Origin: Niveispirillum sp.
GTDB lineage: Bacteria; Pseudomonadota; Alphaproteobacteria; Azospirillales; Azospirillaceae
NCBI RefSeq assembly: GCF_017996735.1
Contig: NZ_JAGOGJ010000068.1
Coordinates: forward strand, 1 to 35,125
Reading direction: 5' to 3'
DNA length: 35,125 nt
Part shown: positions 1 through 8,223 of the stretch, in pieces
Numbering within the stretch: position 1 is the first letter of the stretch
Layout of the letters: every line of letters begins with the position of its first letter
Position numbers and translations under genes: made by a program
The notes under the pieces: generated by a model
The model's database searches: none
Told to the model about the DNA's origin: nothing
What the model saw: the letters and a program-made list of their open reading frames with translations, nothing else

Positions 1-622
1 CGGCCAGACGCTGCAGGATGGCGGCCATACGCTCACGGTCCTGGCCCTCCAGCTTGGCGCCGGCGCGCACAAAATCCAGGTGGTAGCGTTCCAGAACCCG
101 GCGTTGTTCAGCGCTCAGCTTCAGGCTGTCGCGCTGGGCATAAAGCGTGTCGAGGCGCGTGAACAGGGGGGCGTTCAGGTTGATGGCGTTGTTGTGCGCG
201 GCCATCACCGGCGCCATTTCGCGCTGGATCTTCTGAAGCTGGTCATTGGTGTTGGAGGCGGTCAGATTGCCGAAGACGCGGGACACATTGCCCAGCATCT
301 CCCCGCTCATCTCCAGCGCGTCGATGGTGTTGGCGAAGGTGGGCGCATCCTTGTTGTCAGTGATCGCCTTGATTTCCGCCAGATGGTCGGCCATGGCCTT
401 TTCAAAGGCCGGCTTGAAATGCTCCGGCTTGATCGCGTCGAAGGGCGGAACGCCGAAACGGGTGGTCCATTTGTGGAAAAAGGGATTGTCGTTCGTCACC
501 TTGTCCGTCTCCGCCTGCGCCACCTGGGTGGACGCGTCCGCTGCCATGGCCGTCACCGGGCCCATCGCCCCGGCCATCGCCAGGATCAGGGCCGAGGCCC
601 CGCACTTCAACAAAGTCTTCAC
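1..622 (-). CDS. dcp: M3-family peptidyl-dipeptidase (Dcp-like), secreted; 5' part only
   Basis: The reading frame is open from a GTG at 622 to the window edge, giving about 207 residues of the N-terminal part; the zinc-binding HExxH half lies outside the window. The start is GTG, preceded by AGGGGA six bases upstream. The first ~28 residues form a signal peptide (KTLLKCG, then a hydrophobic stretch ending in AMA-ADA), so the enzyme should be exported to the periplasm. The following segment (NPFFHKW, FGVPPFDAIKPEHFKPAF, TFANTIDALE, then helical sequence) is the typical N-terminal helical region of Dcp-type M3 metallopeptidases, which remove dipeptides from the C-termini of peptides. Family assignment rests on this N-terminal pattern only; OpdA-type oligopeptidase A is the close alternative, though a signal peptide fits Dcp better. 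Confidence 0.8.
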   Translation of the reverse strand, partial: MKTLLKCGASALILAMAGAMGPVTAMAADASTQVAQAETDKVTNDNPFFHKWTTRFGVPPFDAIKPEHFKPAFEKAMADHLAEIKAITDNKDAPTFANTIDALEMSGEMLGNVSRVFGNLTASNTNDQLQKIQREMAPVMAAHNNAINLNAPLFTRLDTLYAQRDSLKLSAEQRRVLERYHLDFVRAGAKLEGQDRERMAAILQRLA

Positions 623-827
623 TGCCTGTCCCCTTTATTCGTGCCAAGGGTTTGTCCGAACCGACATGCGTCGGACATCGGGCGTCGGCTGACAAGGGGC
701 GAAACATTTCCGTTACAATGAGCGTTTACCTGCGCCGGAATTGTCACGGATCATGTCGGTGAAGGTCTGGCGGGTTTATCCAGGCGGTGTCTACACTGCC
801 GATCCCACCCTACACAGCGGACACAAG

Positions 828-1625
828 ATGACCTCTGCAACCCTGCCTGTTCCCCGCCTCGCCGATCTTGACATGAAGGCCCATCGCTTCGTCGACAAGG
901 GGGCCTACCAGAAGGAACTGGAAAAATTGCAGGAGACGATCCTGCATGTGCAGCAGGCCTACTGGCATTCCCGGCGCCGCGCCATCATCGTCTTCGAAGG
1001 CTGGGACGCCGCCGGCAAGGGCGGGGCCATCCGCCGCCTGACCGAAAACCTGGACCCGCGCGGCGCCCATGTATGGCCCATCGCGGCCCCGACGGCGGCC
1101 GAACAGGGGCGGCATTACCTGTGGCGCTTCTGGCAACGGCTGCCCGAGCCGGGCACCTTCGCCATTTTCGACCGATCCTGGTATGGCCGCGTCCTGGTGG
1201 AGCGGGTGGAAGGATTCGCCAAGCCGCACGAATGGCGCCGCGCCTATGACGAGATCAACGAGTTCGAACGGCTGCTGACCGATGATGGCGTGCGCATCGT
1301 GAAGCTGTTCCTGCACCTGTCGCCTGATGAGCAACTGGAGCGGTTCAAGGAGCGGCTGAACAATCCCTACAAGCGCTGGAAACTGACGGCGGAGGATTTG
1401 CGCAACCGCGACCGGCGCGGCGAGTATGAACAGGTCATCGACGAGATGTTCGCCCGCACCAGCACCGACCGTTCCCCCTGGGTCGCGGTGCCGGCGGATG
1501 CCAAATGGCATGCGCGCGTGGCCGTGCTGCGGCATGTCGTCTCCGCCCTGGCCGAGGGTGTCGACGTGGCCCCGCCGCCCATCGACCCGGCGGTGAAGAA
1601 GGCGATGGAGAAATTGCTGAAATAG
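828..1625 (+). CDS. Polyphosphate kinase 2 family protein (PPK2)
   Basis: A 265-residue protein of the PPK2 family, P-loop kinases that move phosphate between polyphosphate and nucleotides (NDP/NTP or AMP/ADP depending on class). Visible motifs are the Walker A loop GWDAAGKGG (residues 58-66), the Walker B segment FDRSWYGR (114-121) and the basic lid region NPYKRWKLTAEDLRNRD. An in-frame ATG exists at 741, but residues encoded between 741 and 828 look non-coding, and starting at 828 gives the usual family length with the N-terminal helix directly before the P-loop. The ribosome site at 828 is weak. The gene is monocistronic and converges on the hybrid histidine kinase; its stop codon abuts a multi-hairpin repeat. 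The nucleotide class (AMP, ADP or GDP preference) cannot be settled from what I see. Confidence 0.9.
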   Translation: MTSATLPVPRLADLDMKAHRFVDKGAYQKELEKLQETILHVQQAYWHSRRRAIIVFEGWDAAGKGGAIRRLTENLDPRGAHVWPIAAPTAAEQGRHYLWRFWQRLPEPGTFAIFDRSWYGRVLVERVEGFAKPHEWRRAYDEINEFERLLTDDGVRIVKLFLHLSPDEQLERFKERLNNPYKRWKLTAEDLRNRDRRGEYEQVIDEMFARTSTDRSPWVAVPADAKWHARVAVLRHVVSALAEGVDVAPPPIDPAVKKAMEKLLK

Positions 1626-1801
1626 AAGGCCGGACGCATCCGCGCCCTTGGCTACGCGGCATGAAATCTTGACCTTCGGTCAATCTTTCCTGCCCCTCAA
1701 GCGCCGGGCGGCTGCATCCGCAGCCTTGGCTAACGCCGCACGTGCGGCGCGGCGGCGGTCGCCGCCGATACTAACGGTCAAGAATTTTGACCGATGGTAT
1801 C
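1626..1801 (-). repeat. Multi-hairpin intergenic repeat, one and a half copies (copy A)
   Basis: The whole gap between the convergent PPK2 and histidine kinase genes is one repeat element, read on the minus strand. In order from the kinase stop codon: hairpin 1 (1767-1801, arms with CGGTCAA/TTGACCG), hairpin 2 (1751-1766, GGCGGCG-acc-GCCGCC), hairpin 3 (1734-1750), the linker TTAGCCAAG (1725-1733), hairpin 4 GCTGC-GGAT-GCAGC (1711-1724), the tail CGCCCGGCGCTTGAGG (1695-1710) and hairpin 5 TTGACC-gaa-GGTCAA (1669-1683). A second, partial core follows at 1628-1657 (GCGTAGCCAAG, then a GGAT-loop stem). It shares linker, GGAT loop and tail with the copies at 11531-11775 and 14712-14845. Confidence 0.8.
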
Positions 1802-4097
1802 ATTCCGCCGCTGACCGTGCGCGGGGCAGCCGGGCCTGGGCATCGGCCAGGATGGCATCCATGGCGGCCAGGGCGGTGTTCACCGGTTGACCGGGCCGCA
1901 GCAGGCCCAGGCAGTCGCGCAGTGCCTGGGCGTCGGCGGGGAAGCCCACACTGTCCAGCCCGTCGGCCATGCGCAGGGCCAGCCGGCGGATGGCCGGCAT
2001 GTCGGCATCGGCCCCTTCGCCCCCCATCGGATGCAGGCTGTGCCGGGCTTCCGCCACGTTCCGGGCGGCCAGCGACAGCAGCGCATCGACGGCCTGTCCG
2101 CCCAGCCGCCCCCGCAAGGCCCCCATGGGGCCGCTATCGGCGGGACGCAGCGGGGGAGGCTGTCCTGTATCGGTGTGGGTGCCGGCCATCGCCACCGCGC
2201 CCATGCCGTCGGGCGGGATGATCCGGGCCAGGGTCGACAACAGATCCTCCAGCCTGATGGGCTTGGCGATGAAACCCTGCATGCCCACGGCGCGGCTGCG
2301 GGCCACGGTTTCCGGCAGGACATTGGCCGTCAGCGCCACGACGGGAACACCCGCCATGGGGCCCTTGCTCTGGCGCAGCCTGGCGGTGGTTTCGAACCCG
2401 TCCATGCCGGGCATGCCGATATCCATCAGCACCAGCCGGACCCGTTGCACGGCCAGGATGGCCAGCGCTGCCTCCCCATCCTCCGCCGTGATCACCTGCA
2501 CGCCCTGGCGCGTCAGCAACTGGCTGGCCACGAACTGGTTGATGCTGTCATCCTCGACCAGCAGCACCAGCGGCTTGCTGGTCCAGTAGGGCAGCAGGCG
2601 CGCGGTGCCGCCGGGTACCTGCACCGGGGCCGTCGCCAGCGGCATCGGCAGATCGACGGTGAAGACCGTGCCATGGCCGGGCGCGCTCTCCACCTGGATG
2701 TTGCCGCCCATCATGCCCACCAGCCTTTTGCAGATGGCCAGCCCCAGCCCCACGCCGCCATAGCGGCGATTGTCCCCGCCATCGGCCTGATAGAAGGCGT
2801 CGAAGACATGGGGCAGCTTGGCGGCGGGAATGCCGATGCCCGTGTCGGCCACCGTGATGCGGACCAGGGCCGCGCCGGGCGTGGCGCTGGCATGGCCCAC
2901 ACTGGGCGGCTGGCGCACGGCCACCACCTTGATGCCGCCGCGATCGGTGAATTTGATGGCGTTACCGATCAGGTTCAGCAGGATCTGCCGCAGCCGTGCG
3001 GCATCGACGCTGACATGGCGCGGCACATCGGCGCCGATGGACAGTTCAAGCGTCAACCCGCCGGCCGCGGCCCGCCCCGCCATCAGGTCGATAGCGTCGT
3101 GCAGGCGCTGATGCAGGTCCATCGGCTGCGCCACCAGCGACAGGTGCCCGGCCTCGATCCGGGTGATGTCCAGCAGATCGTCCAGCAGGGCCAGCATGGA
3201 TTGGCCGGCCTTTTCCATCACTTCCAGAACCTTGCCCTGGGGCGACGCGGGGTCGGGCCGTCCGTGGCCGTTCAGGATTTCCAGGCCGCCCATGACAGCG
3301 TTGATCGGGGTGCGGATCTCATGGCTGACAGCGGCCAGGAAGACCGACTTGGCCCGGTTGGCGGCGTCGGCCGTCTGGGCCGCCTGATCGCGTTCGCGCG
3401 CCACGCGCCCGTTTTCCGCCGCCTCCGACTCAAGGCGGCGCTGCAGGTAATCATTGGTCAGGGCCATGACGGCCATGCAGCCCGCCACCAGCCCCACGAT
3501 CGCCATCAGGAAATTGAGCGCCGCCGCCGGACTGGGGGAAAAGAAGCCCCCATTGTCCTGGCGGATCAGGATATCGGCCAGACGCACGACCAGGATGACG
3601 GCCATTATGGTGAAGACCAGCGTGATCACCACCCACAGCCGTGGCGCCACATGCCGCCCCTGCCGCCAGCTTTCATAGGCGATGGTCAGCTTGATGCCGA
3701 CCAGCCAGATGGTGGCGACGATGGAGCGCAGGATGATGTCGTCGCGGTTCAGGACGTCATAGACCATCACCGCCGTCAGGATGGCCAGTGTCACGGCCGG
3801 GACCGTGGCGCGCAGGGGCCGGCCGCAGAAGCGCCTTATGCCCAGAAGCAGCAGCACATGGGCCAGGCCGACACCGGCATTGCCCATGATCACCGACAGC
3901 CAGAGCGGGACATGGTCGCGCGCGGCCAGGGCGGCGACACCCGTCGCCCCCATCACCACCCCGCCTGTCAGCAGGCCCAGGCCCGGAATCGTGCGCTGGC
4001 GCCACCAATAGATACCCAATGACCCGGCCAGCCCCGTCGCCACCGCGGCGAAGGTGACCAGCAACGTCATGACATCCAGGTCGTGGAGGACTTCCAT
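1800..4097 (-). CDS. Hybrid sensor histidine kinase, 7-TM input, HisKA-HATPase-REC and degenerate Hpt-like tail
   Basis: A 765-residue inner-membrane signalling kinase. Residues 8-215 hold about seven membrane helices with no recognised ligand domain. A short coiled coil follows, then HisKA with the H-box SHEIRTPINAVMG (His259), a HATPase_c domain (N-box QILLNLIGNAIKF near 371-383; G-boxes ADTGIGIP and GGVGLGLAICKRL) and a receiver domain from about 508 (acidic pair EDD, phospho-acceptor Asp559 in LVLMDIGMPGMDG, Lys612 in AKPI). The last ~100 residues resemble a histidine phosphotransfer helix bundle, but in RRLALRMADG (704-713) a leucine sits where Hpt domains carry the histidine. The ATG at 4097 has GGGGA eight bases upstream and directly precedes the first membrane helix; longer in-frame starts read through non-coding-looking sequence. 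It is divergent from a winged-helix regulator, a plausible but unproven partner. Confidence 0.9.
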   Translation of the reverse strand: MEVLHDLDVMTLLVTFAAVATGLAGSLGIYWWRQRTIPGLGLLTGGVVMGATGVAALAARDHVPLWLSVIMGNAGVGLAHVLLLLGIRRFCGRPLRATVPAVTLAILTAVMVYDVLNRDDIILRSIVATIWLVGIKLTIAYESWRQGRHVAPRLWVVITLVFTIMAVILVVRLADILIRQDNGGFFSPSPAAALNFLMAIVGLVAGCMAVMALTNDYLQRRLESEAAENGRVARERDQAAQTADAANRAKSVFLAAVSHEIRTPINAVMGGLEILNGHGRPDPASPQGKVLEVMEKAGQSMLALLDDLLDITRIEAGHLSLVAQPMDLHQRLHDAIDLMAGRAAAGGLTLELSIGADVPRHVSVDAARLRQILLNLIGNAIKFTDRGGIKVVAVRQPPSVGHASATPGAALVRITVADTGIGIPAAKLPHVFDAFYQADGGDNRRYGGVGLGLAICKRLVGMMGGNIQVESAPGHGTVFTVDLPMPLATAPVQVPGGTARLLPYWTSKPLVLLVEDDSINQFVASQLLTRQGVQVITAEDGEAALAILAVQRVRLVLMDIGMPGMDGFETTARLRQSKGPMAGVPVVALTANVLPETVARSRAVGMQGFIAKPIRLEDLLSTLARIIPPDGMGAVAMAGTHTDTGQPPPLRPADSGPMGALRGRLGGQAVDALLSLAARNVAEARHSLHPMGGEGADADMPAIRRLALRMADGLDSVGFPADAQALRDCLGLLRPGQPVNTALAAMDAILADAQARLPRARSAAE

Positions 4098-4356
4098 CGT
4101 ATGTTCCCCGGCCGGACATCCCACCGGCCCCGCTTCTTTCAACCATGGCCGCCGGTTCTTGTCACGGGGGATTGGGTGCGTACTGTGCGCCGGCATTACC
4201 CCTTCCGCGCCCCGTGGGCGTAAAAGGTGAAGTTGATAACAGCCCCAGCACCGCCATTTTTCGGCCCCCTGCGTGCCATCGCCGCAGGTCATCTGTTCTG
4301 CATGAGAGAGGTTGGCGGGGGAGGACGCCGACGAACTGTAAAGAAGGAGCAAAGCC

Positions 4357-4743
4357 ATGTCGCTGGGCGGCACATTTTTCACCGCATCGGCCCCGCCCCA
4401 GGGGGCGTCCGGCAGTTCTTCCCAATCCCATGTGGTGCGGGGCGACCTGCATCTGCGTTTCGATACGGGGCGCGCGCTGTGGCGGGGCCGGCATGTGCCC
4501 GTGACAGGGACGGAGCTGAAGATGCTGCATCTCCTGGTTCGCACGCCGGGTGCGGCTGTCGGCTATCGTGAGCTCTATGATCTGGTCCATGGACCCGGCT
4601 TCATGGCCGGCAAGGGCAATGTCGGCTATCGCGCCAATGTCCGCGCCTTCATCAAGCGTATCAGGCGGAAATTCCGCGATGTCGATGACGGGTTCGATGC
4701 CATCGGCAATGATCCGGGCACGGGCTATATCTGGCGGGAATGA
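4357..4743 (+). CDS. Stand-alone OmpR/PhoB-type winged-helix DNA-binding protein
   Basis: A 128-residue protein made of a ~35-residue unstructured leader and one Trans_reg_C winged-helix domain (about residues 40-127). The recognition part reads LTGTELKMLHLL-like, then GYRELYD, GYRANVRAFIKRIRRKF and a GTGYIWRE wing end, which is the OmpR/PhoB C-terminal pattern. No receiver domain precedes it, so it cannot be phosphorylated in the standard way. The start at 4357 has a strong GAAGGAG ribosome site. It is transcribed divergently from the hybrid histidine kinase across 259 bp, so the two may share a regulatory region. Whether it is an orphan output domain, a target of the kinase through another protein, or unrelated is inference. 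Similar receiver-less regulators are common in Azospirillum relatives. Confidence 0.85.
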   Translation: MSLGGTFFTASAPPQGASGSSSQSHVVRGDLHLRFDTGRALWRGRHVPVTGTELKMLHLLVRTPGAAVGYRELYDLVHGPGFMAGKGNVGYRANVRAFIKRIRRKFRDVDDGFDAIGNDPGTGYIWRE

Positions 4744-4849
4744 CGGACCCGGCGGAAGCGGCGCTTTCCCCCTTCCATAGGTGCGGCCGCTTGCGCCCTG
4801 CCGCCGCCTGCGGGTAAACCGGTGGGCGGAACAGCGGATGGAAGGCACC

Positions 4850-5761
4850 ATGCGGCAGCGGGGCGACAGTCTGGGCTGGGTACCTGTGCCGGTTCATCAG
4901 GTCGGCGTGCATCTGGGCCTGCCCTTCCGGCACTACCTGGTGGGCATGGTGGCCCTGGGCCTGCTGGTCTTCCCCGTCGCCTGGGCCGCGGGCGGGCTGT
5001 CGGAAACGATCAGCCTGTCGCTGGGCTGGGCCGAAGGGGACCCGGCCATCCGTCGCATCACCAACCTGCTGGCCCTGGCCGCCATCATCCTGGTGCTGGG
5101 TCTGGTGGTTAATCTTCAGGGCCGGTCGCTGATGAGCGTGGTGGCCCCTGAACAGCATCTGGATCTGGGCATGATGGCCCGATCCGCCGTCACCTATGGC
5201 CTTGCCTTCACCCCCGTCATCGTGATGGCGGTGATGAGCGGGCAATTGGGCCTGGGCGATTGGCGGGCGGCGCTGGCGCTGCTGCCCATGATGCTGGTGC
5301 TGGTGGCCTTGCAGGCCACGGCGGAGGAGATGGTCTGCCGTGGCTACATGGCCCAGGGCTTTCAGGTCCTGTTCCGCCACGCGGCCCTGGCGGCCCTGCC
5401 GGTGGCCCTCATTTTCCTGTCGCTGCACGACACGGGCGCCTGGGACCAGGGCTGGGACCGCAAGGCCAATATCCTGATGATCAGTCTGGCCCTGTCCTGG
5501 CTGACCACCCGGGCCGGCCGGCTGGAACCCGCGATGGGCGTACATTTCGCCCATAACCTGATCGTCTTCACCCTGGCCGCGCGGCCGGACCATGGCTTGC
5601 CGTCGGTCAGCGGCTTTGCCGAGGAATTCCCCGACCGTCCCTTCAATGCCAATACCTTCCTGGCCCAGTCCCTGGTCTATGGCGCCGTCTGCGCCAATTA
5701 CTGGTTCATCGGGTTGCGCACGGGATTTGTCGAGGGCTTGTGGCGGGAGCGGGCGGAATGA
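4850..5761 (+). CDS. CPBP-family intramembrane glutamic endopeptidase, copy 1
   Basis: A ~303-residue multi-pass membrane protein of the CPBP (Abi/CAAX protease, Rce1-like) family. The family active-site motifs are present: EExxxR as EEMVCRG, a single histidine in SLHDTG, and HxxxN as HFAHN, each in a hydrophobic helix. Hydrophobic helices at the N-terminus begin after FRHYLVG. Two in-frame ATGs are close (4838 and 4850); 4850 has GGAAGG a few bases upstream and is preferred. The stop codon overlaps the start of the next gene by four bases (ATGA), so the two CPBP genes are translationally coupled. In bacteria these proteins act in peptide or bacteriocin maturation and immunity, or on prenylated or membrane substrates; no substrate gene is next to this one. 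Confidence 0.88.
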   Translation: MRQRGDSLGWVPVPVHQVGVHLGLPFRHYLVGMVALGLLVFPVAWAAGGLSETISLSLGWAEGDPAIRRITNLLALAAIILVLGLVVNLQGRSLMSVVAPEQHLDLGMMARSAVTYGLAFTPVIVMAVMSGQLGLGDWRAALALLPMMLVLVALQATAEEMVCRGYMAQGFQVLFRHAALAALPVALIFLSLHDTGAWDQGWDRKANILMISLALSWLTTRAGRLEPAMGVHFAHNLIVFTLAARPDHGLPSVSGFAEEFPDRPFNANTFLAQSLVYGAVCANYWFIGLRTGFVEGLWRERAE

Positions 5762-6663
5762 CGGACGGGGCGGTGCCGGTGCATCTGGCCGGGGTGGCGA
5801 CGGGACAATCGCGCCGGTCCTATCTGTTCGGCACGGTGATGACCGTCATCCTGCTGCTGCTGGCCGGCATCGTGGTCTATCTGGCCGTGGCGGCGGTGGC
5901 GAAAGGGTGCCGGAACCTGCCCTATGTGCAGTCCTATGGTCTGCTGGCCATCAATGCGCTGGCCATTCCCGTGCTGGCGCTGACCACACGCTGGCTGCAC
6001 GGGATGAGCTTGCGCGACCTGATCGCACCCGGCCGGCCGGTGGATTGGGGCATGGCGGGGCGGTCGGCGCTGGTCTATGCCGTACCGATGCTGGTGCAGG
6101 TGGGTATCGGCCTGTGGATGGGGGAGTTGCAGCCATCCGGCACATCGCTGACCGTGTTCCTGCTGCTGGCCCCGGTCAGCGTCGTGATGTTCGGCCTTCA
6201 GGCATCGGCGGAGGAACTGCTGTTCCGGGGCTATCTGGCGCAGGGGGCGCAGTTGCTGTTCCGCCATGCCGTGCCGGCCGCCCTGCTGACCGGCTTGCTG
6301 TTCACGCTGGCCCATGAAGGGTCGGACGCCCGCGCCGTCTGGGCCGTGCGGGCGGAGATCATGATGATGGCGCTGTTCCTGTCCTGGATGACGGTGCGCT
6401 TCGGGCGGCTGGAGGCGGCGATGGGCGTACACATCATCAACAATGTGCTGTTTTCCTTCTTTGTCGGCGGTAGCGATTTCCCGTTCCCCGATCTATTGAC
6501 CCGCACCGATCCCGACCCGCCGGATTTTGAAGGCTGGGCCGATCTGGCCGAATTCGCCCTGCATCAGGGGCTGAGCATCGGCTTTTACTGGCTGGTGGGC
6601 ATGAAGACGGGCTTTGTCGAGCGGGGCCGCTTATCACTGGGCCGTGCGCCGCGACAGGCTTGA
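5758..6663 (+). CDS. CPBP-family intramembrane glutamic endopeptidase, copy 2
   Basis: A ~301-residue paralogue of the preceding gene, starting in the ATGA overlap at 5758. The CPBP motifs are EELLFRG (EExxxR), the histidine in LAHEGSD, and HIINN (HxxxN). The arrangement of helices, the central GYLAQG-QLLFRHA stretch and the FxEG/FVERG end match copy 1, so the pair arose by tandem duplication followed by strong divergence. Its last 30 bases overlap, tail to tail, the 3' end of the DMT exporter gene on the other strand, leaving no room for separate terminators. Function is presumed proteolysis within the inner membrane; partner and substrate are unknown. Confidence 0.88.
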   Translation: MTDGAVPVHLAGVATGQSRRSYLFGTVMTVILLLLAGIVVYLAVAAVAKGCRNLPYVQSYGLLAINALAIPVLALTTRWLHGMSLRDLIAPGRPVDWGMAGRSALVYAVPMLVQVGIGLWMGELQPSGTSLTVFLLLAPVSVVMFGLQASAEELLFRGYLAQGAQLLFRHAVPAALLTGLLFTLAHEGSDARAVWAVRAEIMMMALFLSWMTVRFGRLEAAMGVHIINNVLFSFFVGGSDFPFPDLLTRTDPDPPDFEGWADLAEFALHQGLSIGFYWLVGMKTGFVERGRLSLGRAPRQA

Positions 6664-7509
6664 CCCCACCGCTGCCAGACAGATCAGGGCGATGGCGCTG
6701 ACGGCCGATAGCGACAGCACCTCTCCCAGCAGGAACAGGCCGACAATCGCCGACAGGGCCGGTTCCATGGCCATCATGATGCCGAACAGGGCGGTGGAGA
6801 CCCGGCGCAGGGCCACGAATTCCAGCGCATAGGGCAGCAGGGTGGACAGCATGGCCACCGCCGCCACCTTGGCCAGCATCTCCGTGCTGGACAGATAGGG
6901 GCCGGAGACGGGCAGGCCCACCGGTGCCGTGAACAGGGTTGCGAACAGAAGCGCCAGGGCCAGACCCGTCATGCCCGATATCTGCCGCCCCGCATGGCGC
7001 GACAGCAGGATATAGGCGGCCCAGGCGCCGGCCGTGATTACGGCGAAGCCCAGGCCCACGGGGTCCAGCCTTTCGGCCCCCGCCAGCGGCGTCAGCAGCA
7101 GCACCCCGCCGAAGGCCAGCAGCGGCCAGAGATAATCCGTGAGCCGGCGGGCGCCCATCATGGCGACGGCCAGCGGTCCCAGGAATTCGATGGCGACTGA
7201 CACACCCAGCGGCAGCCGGGCCAGCGCCAGATAGAAATTGGCATTCATAATGGCCAGCGCCGCGCCCAGTGCCGCCGCCGCCCCCCATTGCGCCCGCGTC
7301 AGGCGCATGAAGGACGGGCGCACGATGACCAGCATGATGGCCGCCGCCAGGGCATTGCGCAGGAAGGCCAGCGCCAGGATGGCATGGCCCTGCGACACGT
7401 CCTTGGCCAGCCCCCCGCCCAGCGGCGGCATGCAGACGGACAGGACCAGCAGCAGCGGGGCCAGCAGGGTCAGCGTTTCCTGGCGGGCCTGCGGTGCCGG
7501 CATGGTCAT
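6634..7509 (-). CDS. EamA/DMT-family exporter (RhtA-like)
   Basis: A 291-residue inner-membrane protein with about ten hydrophobic helices in two EamA repeats, typical of the drug/metabolite transporter superfamily. The segment VAIEFLGPLAVA in the first half and the second-half pattern PYALEFVALRRVS are characteristic of the RhtA (threonine/homoserine exporter) branch. The start ATG at 7509 overlaps the stop of tenA (ATGA), so it is co-translated with tenA and the ferredoxin upstream. The 3' end overlaps the convergent CPBP gene by 30 bases. Substrate is not predictable; amino-acid export is the family default. Confidence 0.88.
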   Translation of the reverse strand: MTMPAPQARQETLTLLAPLLLVLSVCMPPLGGGLAKDVSQGHAILALAFLRNALAAAIMLVIVRPSFMRLTRAQWGAAAALGAALAIMNANFYLALARLPLGVSVAIEFLGPLAVAMMGARRLTDYLWPLLAFGGVLLLTPLAGAERLDPVGLGFAVITAGAWAAYILLSRHAGRQISGMTGLALALLFATLFTAPVGLPVSGPYLSSTEMLAKVAAVAMLSTLLPYALEFVALRRVSTALFGIMMAMEPALSAIVGLFLLGEVLSLSAVSAIALICLAAVGSSLSRRTAQ

Positions 7510-8213
7510 GGCAGCAGCCCCAGCCCCATGTCCCAGAACCCCGCCTCCAGCCGGCTGGCCGCGTCGAAGGTGCGCGACAGGTCGGCAAAGCGCGCGTCAC
7601 CGCCGCGTGTAGCCGACAGCCGGTCCAGAAGCTCCACCTGGGCCACGGCCACAGCCCGATATTCGGGATCGGCATACATGGCGATCCAGTCGGCATAGGG
7701 ATTGCCGTCCAGCCTTGTTGCCGGATCGGCCAGCAGAGTGGCCGCAATCTCGGCATAGCCGACGATGCAGGGCGCCAGTGCCACATGCAGGTCCAGCAGA
7801 TCACCCGCCAGCCCGCGTTCCAGCACGAACCGTGTATAGGCCAGGGTGCCCTGCGCCTCTGCCGCCGCCTGCATCGCCGCCTCGTCCAGGCCCCAGCCGG
7901 CGCAATATTTCACATGCAGGCCCATCTCCAGATCCAGGATCGCGGCCATGGACCGGGCGGCCGCGCGCATGTCGGCCAGATTGTCGGCCTTGAACGCGGC
8001 CAGCGCATAGGCGCGGGCGAAATGGATCAGGAACAGGTAATCCTGGATCAGGTAATGCCGGAAACAGGCCTGCGGCAGGGTGCCGTCGCCCATGCCCGCC
8101 ACAAAGGCGTGGCGGACATAGCGGTCCCAGGACGGGCGCGCGGTGGCCCGCAGCCGGTCGAACAGGCCGCCTTGCGTGGCCAGATCGGGCAGGGTCCGGG
8201 GCGCCGGCGCCAT
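7506..8213 (-). CDS. tenA: TenA family protein (aminopyrimidine aminohydrolase / thiaminase II)
   Basis: A 235-residue all-helical TenA-family protein. TenA hydrolyses 4-amino-5-aminomethyl-2-methylpyrimidine to the hydroxymethyl form during thiamine salvage, or cleaves thiamine. The expected catalytic cysteine is present in LAPCIVGYAEIA (Cys149) with the neighbouring Tyr153 and Glu155, and FRHYLIQDYLFL near residue 51 is the family's conserved helix. The Cys-type motif places it in the TenA_C branch. It starts 10 bp after the ferredoxin stop and overlaps the exporter start, so it is the middle gene of a tight three-gene operon. No other thiamine genes and no recognisable TPP riboswitch lie next to it. 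Confidence 0.9.
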   Translation of the reverse strand: MAPAPRTLPDLATQGGLFDRLRATARPSWDRYVRHAFVAGMGDGTLPQACFRHYLIQDYLFLIHFARAYALAAFKADNLADMRAAARSMAAILDLEMGLHVKYCAGWGLDEAAMQAAAEAQGTLAYTRFVLERGLAGDLLDLHVALAPCIVGYAEIAATLLADPATRLDGNPYADWIAMYADPEYRAVAVAQVELLDRLSATRGGDARFADLSRTFDAASRLEAGFWDMGLGLLP

Positions 8214-8223
8214 GACGGTTGCC

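Noticed and set aside
1887..4022. Long 711-codon open frame on the plus strand opposite the histidine kinase
   Set aside because: Its translation is His/Gln/Gly-rich without any domain, as expected for the antisense of a high-GC gene; the minus-strand kinase has full motifs.
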